Source of the DNA: Candidatus Sulfotelmatobacter kueseliae | GTDB taxonomy: Bacteria; Acidobacteriota; Terriglobia; Terriglobales; Acidobacteriaceae | Length of the DNA: 64,000 bases | Direction: 5' to 3' | NCBI GenBank assembly: GCA_900290255.1 | Contig: OMOD01000142.1 | Location: forward strand, 1 to 64,000 | Part shown: positions 1 to 9,690 of the stretch, in pieces | How the letters are laid out: each line of letters begins with the position of its first letter | Position numbering within the stretch: the first letter of the stretch is position 1 | Made by a program: the position numbers and the translations under genes | The notes under the pieces: generated by a model | Told to the model about the DNA's origin: nothing | Seen by the model: only the letters and a program-made list of their open reading frames with translations | Databases searched by the model: none

Positions 1-72
1 AGGAGCTCGAGACCTCAACCACAACCGATTGGGGGTTGCTGAAGCAACCGGATAATCAGAAGTGATCTAGCT

Positions 73-93
73 CCAAGCCCAGGCTTGGTTTTT
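73..93 (+). terminator. Rho-independent terminator of an upstream gene
   Basis: CCAAGC and GCTTGG form a 6-bp stem around a CCAG loop and are followed directly by five T residues on the plus strand. It lies about 90 bp before uppS, so it probably ends the transcript of a gene to the left of the window, or attenuates read-through into uppS. Confidence 0.6.
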
Positions 94-184
94 CTCCCCT
101 CTTCTAGAATATGCTGACCGAAGGCAGACGGGCCACCTCCCAGTCATTGCCATCCCTTCCCCGCTGTGTTAGCCTCATATCGGG

Positions 185-1027
185 ATGACCACTTTGCACG
201 ACAAAGTAGCTTCACAGGTACCCCACGGGCTTGACCGCAAGGAAGCGGAAGTTTACCGTCATCTGGACCCAGCACGGCTCCCCCGGCACATCGCCATCAT
301 CATGGACGGCAACGGGCGCTGGGCCAAACGGCGCCACCTGCCGCGCGTCGCCGGGCATCGCGCCGGAGTCGCGGCTGTGCGTTCGACGGTCGAGACCGCG
401 GCACGCATTCACATTCCCGCGCTCACGCTCTACGCCTTCTCCGAAGAAAACTGGAAGAAGCGGCCCGCGAGCGAAGTCTCATTCCTGATGCGCCTGCTCA
501 GCCGCTACCTGAAGGCGGAAGTTCCCACGCTGAACCAGAACAATATTCGCCTGGAATACATCGGCCGGCAGCACGAACTGCCGGAAGACGTGCAGGAGCG
601 CATGCAGTGGGCGCGCGAGGCTACCGCGCGAAACTCCGGCATGGTGCTCACCCTGGCGCTCAACTACAGCGCCCGCAGCGAACTGGTGGATGCCTTCCGC
701 TCCATGCTCGATGCCGCCGCGCAGAATGGCGGGCTCGATCATCTGCGGATTGACGAAGACACGGTGAGCCGCCATCTGTACACCCGGCATCTCCCGGACC
801 CCGACCTGGTGGTGCGGACCTCGGGCGAGATGCGCCTGAGCAATTTCCTGCTGTGGCAGCTGGCTTATGCCGAGATTTATGTGACCTCGACGCTGTGGCC
901 GGATTTCCGCGGCGGTCATCTGCTCGAAGGCATCGCGGAGTACCAGAAGCGCGAGCGCCGCTACGGCGGGCTGAACCATGACGCGCACGGGGAGACTTCG
1001 TCGGCGATCGACGAGCGAAAGGCTTAA
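185..1027 (+). CDS. uppS: Isoprenyl transferase (undecaprenyl diphosphate synthase)
   Basis: Cis-prenyltransferase that condenses farnesyl diphosphate with isopentenyl diphosphates to make the C55 lipid carrier for peptidoglycan and other wall polymers, at the cytoplasmic face of the membrane. The 280-residue product has the family's hallmark motifs in order: MDGNGRWAK with the catalytic Asp near residue 41, the FSEENW segment near residue 90, and RTSGEMRLSNFLLWQ near residue 220. Family members are usually about 230-260 residues. The surplus here is an N-terminal lead of about 33 residues and a short hydrophilic tail. It starts an envelope/isoprenoid cluster with cdsA, dxr, rseP and ispG on the same strand, the usual bacterial order. 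The start at the ATG has only a weak GGG upstream. Confidence 0.95.
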   Translation: MTTLHDKVASQVPHGLDRKEAEVYRHLDPARLPRHIAIIMDGNGRWAKRRHLPRVAGHRAGVAAVRSTVETAARIHIPALTLYAFSEENWKKRPASEVSFLMRLLSRYLKAEVPTLNQNNIRLEYIGRQHELPEDVQERMQWAREATARNSGMVLTLALNYSARSELVDAFRSMLDAAAQNGGLDHLRIDEDTVSRHLYTRHLPDPDLVVRTSGEMRLSNFLLWQLAYAEIYVTSTLWPDFRGGHLLEGIAEYQKRERRYGGLNHDAHGETSSAIDERKA

Positions 1028-1093
1028 CCACAGAGGACACAGAGTACACAGGGGGAATCGAAATCCTCTGTGATCCCTGTGTCCTCTGTGGTT
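1026..1093. repeat. Palindromic intergenic repeat (17-bp arms)
   Basis: AACCACAGAGGACACAG (1026-1042) is repeated as a perfect inverted copy at 1077-1093 around a 34-base centre. The element begins at the stop codon of uppS and fills most of the uppS-cdsA gap. A degenerate half copy, CTCTGTGTCCTCTGCGGTTA, occurs at 47028-47047 after the PilZ gene, so it behaves as a dispersed repeat. The transcript could fold into a long hairpin between the two genes. Confidence 0.75.
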
Positions 1094-1148
1094 TATATTT
1101 TGAATTCGTGCAAAGATCGTAAGTGCGCAACTGGCGCGCCCACTTCCC

Positions 1149-2045
1149 TTGCTCAAACGCATCGCGACCGCGGTCGTACTGATCCCGATAGTGCTGGCGC
1201 TGATTTTGCGCGCGCCAGTTCCGGTCTTGGCGGTTGTAGCAGCGATCGTCGCCCTGCTCGCGATTCACGAATTTCTGAAGCTGACCGAATCGTATGGGGT
1301 TCAGCCGATAGGCTGGCCGACTTACCTGTTCAGCGTATTGTTCCTTCTCATGCTGGCCTTCAGCGCGGGAGGCGAGACGCCTCTTCTCTCGACCGGACAG
1401 TTTCTGGTCACGCTGGGATTCGCGGCGGCCATCGCGCCGTTCATTTTTCTGACCCGCGCCATGCGCGCTGAAGACTTGCGCAACGGATATCCCGCCGCAG
1501 CGGCGTCGGTCTTCGCGTTCACTTACATCGCCTTGCCAATGGGCATGCTGATTCAACTGCGCCAGCAGTGGGCGGGAGCGTTTTATCTGCTGTATTTGCT
1601 GCTGGTGGTTTGGGCGGGAGACATTTTCGCTTACTTCGTCGGTAAATCGATCGGGCGGCATTTGATGGCGCCGCGCATCAGCCCGAAGAAGACATGGGAA
1701 GGCGCGGCTGCCTCGCTCATCGCGAGCGTCGGCGTGGGGTGCTTGCTCTTTCATTATGCGCTGCCGGTAAGTTCGGCGCTGCTGCGCTGGGGCCTGATCG
1801 CGCGGCGTGACGGCAGGTTCGGACTGGAACAGCCGGCGATGGGGCCGGTCATCCTTCTCACAGTTATTCTGAACATCGCGGCGCAGCTCGGTGATCTGGT
1901 CGAGTCGCTGATCAAGCGCGGTGCAGGAGTAAAAGACTCGGGAGCGATTCTCCCCGGCCACGGTGGCATGCTCGACCGCATTGACGCCCTGCTCTTTGCC
2001 GCTCCAGTGCTGTGGTACTATGCCGCCTGGCGCGTGATGCAGTAG
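1149..2045 (+). CDS. cdsA: Phosphatidate cytidylyltransferase
   Basis: Integral membrane enzyme that makes CDP-diacylglycerol from phosphatidate and CTP, the branch point of phospholipid synthesis. The 298-residue protein is a run of hydrophobic helices. It ends with the CDP-DAG synthase signature: SLIKRGAGVKDSG around residue 255, then LPGHGGMLDRIDALLF. The reading frame opens with TTG; no convincing ATG lies nearby, and starting there gives a natural membrane-protein N-terminus (MLKRIATAVVLIPIVL). The gene follows uppS after a palindromic repeat and precedes dxr by 57 bp, the arrangement typical of uppS-cdsA-dxr-rseP clusters. Confidence 0.93.
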   Translation: MLKRIATAVVLIPIVLALILRAPVPVLAVVAAIVALLAIHEFLKLTESYGVQPIGWPTYLFSVLFLLMLAFSAGGETPLLSTGQFLVTLGFAAAIAPFIFLTRAMRAEDLRNGYPAAAASVFAFTYIALPMGMLIQLRQQWAGAFYLLYLLLVVWAGDIFAYFVGKSIGRHLMAPRISPKKTWEGAAASLIASVGVGCLLFHYALPVSSALLRWGLIARRDGRFGLEQPAMGPVILLTVILNIAAQLGDLVESLIKRGAGVKDSGAILPGHGGMLDRIDALLFAAPVLWYYAAWRVMQ

Positions 2046-2102
2046 CCCGCCAAGACTCTCCCTGACAGCCGAATAACCGCGTAAAATAAGAACTCTATCC
2101 TC

Positions 2103-3311
2103 ATGAAACGCATTGCCATCCTGGGATCGACAGGCTCGATTGGGCACAGCACGCTGAGTGTCGTTGAGTCCTATCCCGAGCGGTTTCAGATCGTAGCCCT
2201 AGCAGCCGGCGGCAATCTCGAAGCCGCCTTTGAGCAGGCGCGGCGCTGGCATCCGCGGGTGATTTCAATGGCGACGGAGGCTAACGCCGACACCCTGCGC
2301 TCCCGGCTGAAGAGGGAAGGCCTAAACGAGATCGAAGTCGTGCACGGCGCGGCGGGAACGGTTCGGGTTGCGACCCATCCCGAAGTTGACTTCGTGGTCA
2401 GCGCGATCGTGGGCGTGGCCGGGCTGGAAGCGACGTATGAAGCCGTGCGGGCCGGGAAGATTCTCGGTCTGGCCAACAAGGAATGCCTGGTCGCGGCGGG
2501 CGAGTTGATCACGGCCGAGGCTCGCAAGCAGGGAACACAGCTGCTGCCGATCGACAGTGAGCATAATGCCGTACATCAATGCCTGCGCGGTGGGCGCATG
2601 GAGGAAGTCGAGCGCGTCTGGCTGACGGCTTCTGGCGGGCCGTTCCTGAACACGCCCCGTGCGCAATTCGCTTCCATCACGGTCGAGCAGGCGCTCAATC
2701 ATCCCACCTGGAAGATGGGCCGCCGTATCACCATTGATTCGGCCACGTTGATGAACAAGGGCTTCGAGGTGATTGAGGCCTGCAGACTGTTTCACATTCC
2801 ACCGGAAAAAGTGGAAGTGATTGTTCATCCCCAGTCGACAATTCATTCCATGGTCGAGTTTGTGGACGGCAGCATCCTGGCTCAGGTCTCAGTGACCGAC
2901 ATGCGGCTGCCGATTCTCTACGCCCTAACATATCCGGAGCGGGTTTCGTCAGATATGCGCTTCCCGGTCAGTGACTTGCGTCATCTGGACTTCTGCCAGC
3001 CCGATCTGAAAAAATTTCCTTGTCTGCGTCTTGCCTACGAGGCGGTAGAGGCGGGTGGCGCTAAGACCGTGGCCCTGAATGCAGCTGATGAAGTCGCCGT
3101 AGCCGCGTTTCTGGAAGGCCGCATCCGTTTCGACCAGATTCCCAGGATTATTGAAGACGTTCTGGCTGCAACCAATTCTGGGAAACTGGAGTCTATTCGG
3201 GCAGTACTCGAGACCGACGCCGACGCCCGGCAGTGCGCCCACCGGCAAGTCGCGCTGTCGAACGCGGATGTAAAGAAGCCGAAACGGCCGCGGGCAACAT
3301 CATTGGCTTGA
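2103..3311 (+). CDS. dxr: 1-deoxy-D-xylulose 5-phosphate reductoisomerase
   Basis: First committed enzyme of the MEP isoprenoid pathway: NADPH-dependent rearrangement and reduction of DXP to 2-C-methyl-D-erythritol 4-phosphate in the cytoplasm. The 402-residue length is normal. Visible signatures are the N-terminal nucleotide-binding GSTGSIG at residues 8-14, the substrate/metal region DSEHNAVHQCL, ASGGPF, and the highly conserved WKMGRRITIDSATLMNKG stretch. A TAAAAT hexamer ends 15 bp before the ATG. A basic, lysine-rich tail of about 15 residues closes the protein. ispG of the same pathway lies two genes downstream. Confidence 0.96.
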   Translation: MKRIAILGSTGSIGHSTLSVVESYPERFQIVALAAGGNLEAAFEQARRWHPRVISMATEANADTLRSRLKREGLNEIEVVHGAAGTVRVATHPEVDFVVSAIVGVAGLEATYEAVRAGKILGLANKECLVAAGELITAEARKQGTQLLPIDSEHNAVHQCLRGGRMEEVERVWLTASGGPFLNTPRAQFASITVEQALNHPTWKMGRRITIDSATLMNKGFEVIEACRLFHIPPEKVEVIVHPQSTIHSMVEFVDGSILAQVSVTDMRLPILYALTYPERVSSDMRFPVSDLRHLDFCQPDLKKFPCLRLAYEAVEAGGAKTVALNAADEVAVAAFLEGRIRFDQIPRIIEDVLAATNSGKLESIRAVLETDADARQCAHRQVALSNADVKKPKRPRATSLA

Positions 3312-3350
3312 TTTTGGAATCTAATCAGGTGGAGAAAACGTACTTCGATT

Positions 3351-4697
3351 ATGTCTGATTTCCTGACCTCTCTCGTCGCGGTAGTTGCGGTCCTGGGTTT
3401 CATGATCCTGATCCACGAGTTCGGCCACTATGCCGTGGCCAAGTGGCTGGGTGTGCGTGTGGAACAGTTCGCCATTGGCTTCGGCAAGCGGTTGATCGGC
3501 TTCCGCAAAGGCGACACCGACTACCGGATCAATGCCATTCCCCTCGGGGGCTACGTCAAGATGAGCGGCGAGAACCCCATGGACGAGCCCACCGACGATC
3601 CGCGGGAATTCCTGAATCACTCCCGCTGGCACCGTTTCCTGATCGCGATCGCCGGGCCGACGATGAATATCCTGCTGGCGATCGTTTTGCTGACCGTGGT
3701 TTACATGGTGCATTACGAGTATCCCGTTTATCTCGACAAGCAGGCAGTCATTCAGGGCGTACGGAAGGATTCTCCGGCAGCCCGGGCGGGCATTCAGGCC
3801 GGCGACCGGATTGTGAAGATTGACGGCATCGACAATCCCACGTGGGAGCAGGTTCAACCGCGCATATGGCTCAGCCCCAACCAACCTCTGACGATCACAA
3901 TCCAGCGCGGAAATCAGGTCTTTCAAAAGACTCTTGTGCCCAAGGCGGTGACCACGTCAGAAGTGGGATCTGCCGGATGGTTTCCCGAGGAGCCAGTCGT
4001 CATCGGCCGGCTCGATCCCGACCTGCCAGCGGCCAAGGCCGGGATGAAAGAAGACGACAAGATCGTCGCCATGAATGGGCAGCCCATTCCCTCCATTGAA
4101 AGCATGATTGAGAACCTGCAGCAAACCAAGGAGCAGCCCGTCGATCTCACTGTCGTCCGCGGCGACCGGACCGTGAGTTTTCACTTGCAGCCGGTCTTGT
4201 CGTCGACCGAGGATCCCAAGGAGCAGCGGTACCGTCTTGGATTCGTCAACAAAGGCGTGACCAAGGTCAGCAAACTCCCCTTCCCCGCGGCTCTCCGTCT
4301 CTCTCTAGACCAGAATAAGAAGTATGGCTTCCTGATTCTCGAACTGGCCAAGAAGCTTGTGGAGAGAAAGATTTCTCTGCGCGCCATCTCAGGTCCAATC
4401 GGCATCGCTCAGGATGCCGGCTATGCGGCACAGCAAAAGGGCTGGACCCCGCTGATGGAACTGACCGCCGGAATCAGCCTGAACCTCGGCATCTTCAACC
4501 TGCTGCCGATTCCCATCCTCGACGGCGGCGTGATCATGTTCCTGCTGATCGAAGGGCTCATGCGCCGCGATATCAGCTTGACCATCAAGGAACGCGTCTA
4601 TCAGGCTGCATTCGTCTTTCTGGTGCTGTTTGCCGTCATGGTCATCTACAACGACCTGATGAAGACGATCCCCGGACTGGCGGACAGGCTGCCGTAA
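3351..4697 (+). CDS. rseP: RIP metalloprotease RseP (site-2 protease, M50)
   Basis: Intramembrane zinc protease that makes the second cut in anti-sigma factors and similar single-span proteins, typically in envelope-stress signalling. The zinc motif HEFGH is at residues 22-26 in the first transmembrane helix. The second conserved motif, [11 protein letters not shown], is near residue 385 in a C-terminal membrane segment. Two PDZ domains lie between them, roughly residues 125-205 and 210-295, each with an (A)RAGI/(A)KAGM-type ligand loop. The length of 448 residues matches E. coli RseP. It lies 39 bp after dxr. An ECF sigma factor is encoded in this window at 29974, but nothing links the two directly. 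Confidence 0.95.
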   Translation: MSDFLTSLVAVVAVLGFMILIHEFGHYAVAKWLGVRVEQFAIGFGKRLIGFRKGDTDYRINAIPLGGYVKMSGENPMDEPTDDPREFLNHSRWHRFLIAIAGPTMNILLAIVLLTVVYMVHYEYPVYLDKQAVIQGVRKDSPAARAGIQAGDRIVKIDGIDNPTWEQVQPRIWLSPNQPLTITIQRGNQVFQKTLVPKAVTTSEVGSAGWFPEEPVVIGRLDPDLPAAKAGMKEDDKIVAMNGQPIPSIESMIENLQQTKEQPVDLTVVRGDRTVSFHLQPVLSSTEDPKEQRYRLGFVNKGVTKVSKLPFPAALRLSLDQNKKYGFLILELAKKLVERKISLRAISGPIGIAQDAGYAAQQKGWTPLMELTAGISLNLGIFNLLPIPILDGGVIMFLLIEGLMRRDISLTIKERVYQAAFVFLVLFAVMVIYNDLMKTIPGLADRLP

Positions 4698-4746
4698 AAC
4701 AGCCCGCGTGGGAGCCGCATTTCCACGTGCTAAACTAGTAGTTCCC

Positions 4747-6000
4747 ATGGCTAATATCCAACGGCGAAAGACTGTTACGACCGTCGTCGGGGCTGTGCGC
4801 GTCGGCTCGGATGCACCGGTTGTGGTGCAATCCATGACCAATACCGACACCGCCGACGTCCCCTCAACCGTCCAGCAGGTCGCGGCTCTGGCCCGGGCCG
4901 GCTCCGAACTGGTACGGGTCACGGTCAACAACGACGAAGCGGCCGCGGCCGTGCCCCACATTGTCGAGCACCTCGATAAGCAGGGCGTGCGCGTGCCCAT
5001 CATCGGCGACTTCCACTACAACGGGCACATTCTGCTCACCAAGTATCCCGAGTGCGCCCGCGATCTGGCCAAATACCGCATCAATCCCGGCAACGCCAGC
5101 ATTGGAGCGAAAGGCGACTCGAATTTCCGCACCATGATCGAAGTGGCGGTGAAGTATCAGAAGCCGGTGCGCATCGGCGTGAATTGGGGATCGCTCGACC
5201 AGGCGCTGCTGACCCGCATGATGGACGAGAACTCACGCCTGGACGAACCGAAAGACGCGCGCGAAGTCACCATGGAAGCGATGGTCGTCAGCGCGCTGAA
5301 TTCCGCTGAGCTGGCTGAAAAATTCGGGCTTCGTCCCGACCAGATCATCTTGAGCGCAAAAGTCAGCGGGGTTCAGGACTTGATTGATGTTTACCGCGCT
5401 CTGGCCGCGCGCTGCAACTATCCCCTGCACCTGGGATTGACCGAGGCTGGCATGGGAGCCAAGGGTGTGGTCGCTTCCAGCGCGGCCATGGGCGTCGTAT
5501 TGCAGGAAGGCATCGGCGACACGATCCGCGTTTCGCTGACTCCTGCACCGGGCGGCGACCGCACTGAGGAAGTTCGGGTCGCGCAGCAAATTCTACAATC
5601 GATGGGCATTCGCAGCTTCACGCCGCAAGTTACGGCCTGCCCCGGTTGCGGCCGCACCACCAGCACATTCTTCCAGGAAATGGCCGAGCAGATTCAATCC
5701 CACCTGCGCGAGCAGATGCCCGCATGGAAAGGCCGCCATGTGGGCGTCGAAGAGATGAAACTCGCCGTCATGGGCTGTGTAGTCAACGGCCCCGGCGAAT
5801 CGAAGCACGCCAACATCGGTATTTCCCTGCCCGGCACGTTCGAGGAACCCAAGGCTCCGGTTTACGTGGACGGACGGCTCTTTACCACGCTAAAGGGCGA
5901 CCACATCGTCGCCGAGTTCATCAAAATTCTCGACCAGTACGTAGACTCACACTACGCCGTGAAGAGCAGCCCCAGAGAAGAAATCCCCGCCAAGGTTTAG
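4747..6000 (+). CDS. ispG: 4-hydroxy-3-methylbut-2-en-1-yl diphosphate synthase
   Basis: Penultimate MEP-pathway enzyme; a [4Fe-4S] protein that reductively opens methylerythritol cyclodiphosphate to HMBPP. The cluster ligands are visible in the C-terminal domain (CPGCG, then [10 protein letters not shown] with the conserved Glu). The N-terminal TIM barrel contains VQSMTNTDT near residue 30. The ATG at 4747 is preferred over an in-frame GTG at 4708, because [17 protein letters not shown] aligns with the usual start of the family and the 13 extra residues look non-conserved. A TAAACT hexamer at 4731-4736 would give a very short leader. The protein is about 417 residues. Confidence 0.95.
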   Translation: MANIQRRKTVTTVVGAVRVGSDAPVVVQSMTNTDTADVPSTVQQVAALARAGSELVRVTVNNDEAAAAVPHIVEHLDKQGVRVPIIGDFHYNGHILLTKYPECARDLAKYRINPGNASIGAKGDSNFRTMIEVAVKYQKPVRIGVNWGSLDQALLTRMMDENSRLDEPKDAREVTMEAMVVSALNSAELAEKFGLRPDQIILSAKVSGVQDLIDVYRALAARCNYPLHLGLTEAGMGAKGVVASSAAMGVVLQEGIGDTIRVSLTPAPGGDRTEEVRVAQQILQSMGIRSFTPQVTACPGCGRTTSTFFQEMAEQIQSHLREQMPAWKGRHVGVEEMKLAVMGCVVNGPGESKHANIGISLPGTFEEPKAPVYVDGRLFTTLKGDHIVAEFIKILDQYVDSHYAVKSSPREEIPAKV

Positions 6001-6014
6001 GCCTTTGTCCGGGT

Positions 6015-8306
6015 TCACTGCCCGGTCAGCAGGAACAGCGGGCTCTGCAGCAGCGGCAATGGCAGCGCGGTTCCGGAGTCGGCGGTCAGGGGCACATTCG
6101 GGTTCGAAAAGCTGCATTCGAACTGCGCACTTGACAACCCTGACGCCAGGACGGCCAGGTTCTGCCCATCCAATAGCGTGCCAGTCGTGCTGCTCAGGCC
6201 CGAGATCACGACCCTCTGTCCGGCAACGAACGTGTTTGCCGCCTGGAACGTAACCACATTCGAAGTGATCGAAAACGCCGTAATGTAAGCGACGGGAGTT
6301 GCTGCCGCAGTCCCGAAATCGCTGGTAAGCGGGACGTTCGATTGAGAAGTGGGAAGATTCGATTCGAACTGGGACCCCGATAGCCCAGTCGCCAGGACGG
6401 TTAACGTCAGTCCGTCCAATTGGCTGCCCGCGGTGGTGGTCAAGCCTGCAATCGTGACCTCTTGTCCGGCAATAAAGCTGTTTGCCGCCTGGAAGGTAAC
6501 CACATTCGAAGTGATCGAAAATCCCGTAATGGTAGCGACCTTGCCGCAGGTTGCGCCGGAGCAGGCGGCAAAGGGAGTGGAAAGATCGGTGATCAGCGTA
6601 TCGGGACTGTTCGTGCCGGTGGAGATTGTGTCGGTGGTTGTGCTGACGTCGGCGATCGAGCCGGCGTCGCAAATGCTCACATACACGTGGCTGCCGTCGG
6701 AGGCGGCCGTGGTGAACATCCGGAATCGCGTTGCGCCGGGCGTGTAAGGTGTGGTCGTGCTGCAGGAAGATACAGGCGGCAGCGCGTATTGCGTGGGGGC
6801 AAACGGCGGCGAGGTGAGCAGGGACAACGATGGAACCGGTGCCAGCAAGGAAGAGGAAACCGGTTTCACGGTCATGCTGAGCGCGTCAAACACGGTGAGC
6901 ATGGGAATCATGCAGGACTCCGCCGCTCCGACGTTCGGATCAGGACAGGCCGGAGATATCTGATAGCTGGCTACGTAGAAACGAGAGCCGTCCGGTAGCG
7001 CCGCCACCGAAACCGGCGAGCATCCATTTGGGCAAGGTGGATTTGTGCCCTTGGTCATCGAAATCGTCGCCAGCAGCTTAGGCGTGTCGTTGGGGTTCCC
7101 TGAAAGATCCACGCCACCTGTGGTGGAGAACACGTACACTGCAGCATCCATGAAGTTCTGTGCGGCGGTGCCGGGGAACGGGACGTACAGCCGGTTCAGA
7201 TTAGAGTCGTACAGGATGAAACTCGCTCCCGGCCCGACGGAAAGATTCGTCTGACTGGGCAGGACGCTGTTGGTCGCGGTGTCGATCGGGTCGAGCACCC
7301 CGTCACCCTGCTCAAGTACGTAAACTCTGTTGCCGTCCACCCGCGATACCGCCCACACCGGCGGGCTTCCCACCGAAATAGTTGCGATCGTCGACAAGTC
7401 GATGGGGGACACATCCGTGACCGTGTTATTCCCCTGGTTAACGACATAGAGGTTCAGCGCGTTCGGCGTCTCGGCCATCGCCACCGGGTGCGAGCCTGGC
7501 GGCAGATACCCGATGTTGGTGATGCTGTTCACCGACGGGTTGAGCATGCCGACCGAATCGGTGCTGGCCAGGTTGCAATTCGGGCCGCTCTCAACTCCGT
7601 AGTTGGCAACGTAGACGACAGTGTTCTGCGTGGTTGCCACGTAATCCGGAAGGTATGAACAGGTCACCGGAACTGTGGCGATCCCGCCCGACGCTGCCGC
7701 CAGACCCGCGGTTGAATCCACGTACTGGATGGTGGTCCCGTTGACCGAGGAAATCAGAAAATTGCCGTTATAGCCCGCGACGTTCACGCTGGAAATGGAG
7801 ATCACCGCTCCCACAACCGCATTTGACAATGCAGCGCTGAGAGTCGCCGTCACCAGATTGCCGGTTTCGCTGAGCGTGACGATGGTGGAAGACTGGCCGG
7901 CACCCACGTTGGGGAAAGTGAATAACGTCAGCGTTCCCAGCCCCGTCGCGGTTCTGCTGTCGACCGCCGGAGTGAAAGCCGTGACCAAATCAGAATCCCC
8001 CAGGTACAGGCTGCCCGCGCTGGCCACAAACACCCGGGAATAATTCGGGAGGATCGCAGCGTGAGTCGGGTTGACCCCCATACTGGCCGCCCCGATGTCG
8101 CTGTCGCCCGAAACGTCAATCTGCAGCGCCGTGCCCTGACTGTAGGGGGCGTTGCCGTTAATGCCGAAGACTTCATGGAAGCTCGCCGGATTCGGCGGAG
8201 TCAGGGTCGTCGGAATCACTACCGGGCGAAACACCTCGCCGCATGACATCCACAGCAAAGTAGCCAGCGCCACCGCCAGCAGCCCGCCCAAACGTCGCAA
8301 ACTCAT
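6015..8306 (-). CDS. Secreted beta-propeller (YncE/NHL-like) lipoprotein with C-terminal 82-residue repeats
   Basis: Not a named family member. The ATG at 8306 is chosen because it is preceded by GGGAG and begins a lipoprotein-type leader (MSLRRLGGLLAVALATLLWMSC), with Cys about 22 residues in. The body contains repeated blades of the form VVYVANYG..., NLYVVNQGNNTVTDVSPIDLSTIATISVG and RVYVLEQGDG, as in YncE-like 40-residue propeller repeats. The C-terminus carries two near-identical 82-residue units (FSITSNVVTFQAAN...FVAGQ...), and a distant third copy interrupts the early blades. These units are also almost identical in DNA (6233-6284 and 6479-6530), suggesting recent duplication. The likely location is the outer membrane or cell surface; the ligand is unknown. 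It is transcribed convergently towards ispG. Confidence 0.7.
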   Translation of the reverse strand: MSLRRLGGLLAVALATLLWMSCGEVFRPVVIPTTLTPPNPASFHEVFGINGNAPYSQGTALQIDVSGDSDIGAASMGVNPTHAAILPNYSRVFVASAGSLYLGDSDLVTAFTPAVDSRTATGLGTLTLFTFPNVGAGQSSTIVTLSETGNLVTATLSAALSNAVVGAVISISSVNVAGYNGNFLISSVNGTTIQYVDSTAGLAAASGGIATVPVTCSYLPDYVATTQNTVVYVANYGVESGPNCNLASTDSVGMLNPSVNSITNIGYLPPGSHPVAMAETPNALNLYVVNQGNNTVTDVSPIDLSTIATISVGSPPVWAVSRVDGNRVYVLEQGDGVLDPIDTATNSVLPSQTNLSVGPGASFILYDSNLNRLYVPFPGTAAQNFMDAAVYVFSTTGGVDLSGNPNDTPKLLATISMTKGTNPPCPNGCSPVSVAALPDGSRFYVASYQISPACPDPNVGAAESCMIPMLTVFDALSMTVKPVSSSLLAPVPSLSLLTSPPFAPTQYALPPVSSCSTTTPYTPGATRFRMFTTAASDGSHVYVSICDAGSIADVSTTTDTISTGTNSPDTLITDLSTPFAACSGATCGKVATITGFSITSNVVTFQAANSFIAGQEVTIAGLTTTAGSQLDGLTLTVLATGLSGSQFESNLPTSQSNVPLTSDFGTAAATPVAYITAFSITSNVVTFQAANTFVAGQRVVISGLSSTTGTLLDGQNLAVLASGLSSAQFECSFSNPNVPLTADSGTALPLPLLQSPLFLLTGQ

Positions 8307-8400
8307 CGACACTCCCAGGGAAGAAGGAATTAGTTTTGAAGCGATGTATCGAGAAGCGTTTATTGTAACGATTGCCGGCCATCCGCGCCACACCAGCTGA

Positions 8401-8591
8401 CAGCCGTCAGCCATCAGCTTTCAGAAGTCAGGACCAGGCAACAGAGTCTGGGATGCCCTAACTCATAGCCAAGTTGGATGAACAGGGCAGTGGAATTTGC
8501 AGGAATCATCAGGGAGCAACGGCGAAATCGGATTTCGAGGATCAGATTGGGAGCTAAGAACTGCCCCCCGACAGCTGATGGCTGACGGCTG
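8401..8591. repeat. MITE-like inverted-repeat element
   Basis: CAGCCGTCAGCCATCAGCT (8401-8419) and its perfect reverse complement (8573-8591) bound a 153-bp core with no gene. The right arm ends at the base before the ku stop codon. The arms consist of GCTGATG/GCTGACG iterations. No transposase is present, so this is a passive element or a transcript-end structure. Confidence 0.65.
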
Positions 8592-9437
8592 CTATCCCCG
8601 CCCACGGCGCGATTTCGCCGCCGCGGCCCGAGGTTCTTCGACGTCGGCGGTGGCCGCGGGCTTTTTCTTGCCTTCCATCTGGGCCAGGCTTTCTTTGAGC
8701 GCTGCCATCAGATCGATCACCGGGGCCAGTTTCTTCGGCTTTTCGACCGCAGCCACTTCGCCGCCCTCCAGCTTGGTCTCGATCAGCTTCTTCAGGTTTT
8801 CCTGGAAAGTGTCTTTGTACTTTTCGGGGTCCCACTCGGCGGCCAGAGCCTCAATCAACTGGTGCGCTACTTTCACTTCCGCTTCCTTCAACTCCACGTC
8901 CGGCGCGCCGAAGCCCTCCATCTTGCGCACCTCTTCGGCGTAATACATGGTGTGCAGCATCATGCCGCCTTCGTGCGGGCGAAGGAACACGGTGTACTCG
9001 CGGTTGTGCATGGTGATCTTCGCGATGGCCACGTATTCGCTCTCTTCCAGCGCTTTGGTCAGCAGGGCGTACGGCCGGCGGCCGGCCTCTTCCGGCATCA
9101 TGTAGTACGACGACTCGAAGTACACCGGGTCCACCTCGCTCTCTTTGACAAACTCAAGGATCTCCATGGTCTTGGCGGTCTGCGGCTCGATCTTCTTAAT
9201 CTCGTCGGGTTCGATGATGATGTATTCGTCTTTGCGGAACTCGTAGCCTTTGACGGTATCGGCGCGGTCCACCACCTGACCGTCGGCCTGGCAGACATAT
9301 TGCTGCTTGAGGCGCGACTTGTCGGTGCGGTGCAGCATGTTGAAGGAAATCCCGCTGCTGCGCGCTCCAGAAAACAGGCGCACGGGCATAGAGATGAGCC
9401 CAAAGGTTAGGTGACCTGACCAGGTGGAAGACGCCAT
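8592..9437 (-). CDS. ku: Ku protein (non-homologous end joining)
   Basis: Homodimeric DNA-end-binding ring that recruits ligase LigD in bacterial NHEJ. The 281-residue protein has the characteristic bacterial Ku opening (STWSGHLTFGLISMPVRLFSG) and the core segments ISFNMLH, CQADGQVV, GYEFRKDEYI and LMAALKESL. Its C-terminal tail is rich in Ala, Lys and Arg and ends in SRRGRG, the kind of basic extension that modulates DNA binding. No ligD is in the window. It is divergent from the YfiT-like gene across a 307-bp gap. Confidence 0.95.
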   Translation of the reverse strand: MASSTWSGHLTFGLISMPVRLFSGARSSGISFNMLHRTDKSRLKQQYVCQADGQVVDRADTVKGYEFRKDEYIIIEPDEIKKIEPQTAKTMEILEFVKESEVDPVYFESSYYMMPEEAGRRPYALLTKALEESEYVAIAKITMHNREYTVFLRPHEGGMMLHTMYYAEEVRKMEGFGAPDVELKEAEVKVAHQLIEALAAEWDPEKYKDTFQENLKKLIETKLEGGEVAAVEKPKKLAPVIDLMAALKESLAQMEGKKKPAATADVEEPRAAAAKSRRGRG

Positions 9438-9690
9438 AATTGTGACCTGCCCCAGAAATGGTGCAATTGGCTTTGCACCCGCGAGTTTAGCCTACAACAG
9501 CCGCTTTGCCATGCCAAGCTGCGACCACGAACCCAAAGGCCAAGCCCCACCGGATGTACCGTGACCACGGTGGACGCAAGGGATAGTAGTTGCACAAGTG
9601 GGATTAGAGCTTTGGCTGAGTCATCTTTTCGTTGGCTGCCGGCCCCCTGGACGGGAGTCCACAGGATGGCACAGTTGCCGGTTGGGAGTT

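Noticed and set aside
660-2147. A 495-codon open frame on the minus strand across uppS, cdsA and dxr
   Set aside because: It is opposite three well-supported genes, is rich in Arg/Gln/Ser with no recognisable motif, and is typical of antisense open frames in GC-rich coding DNA.
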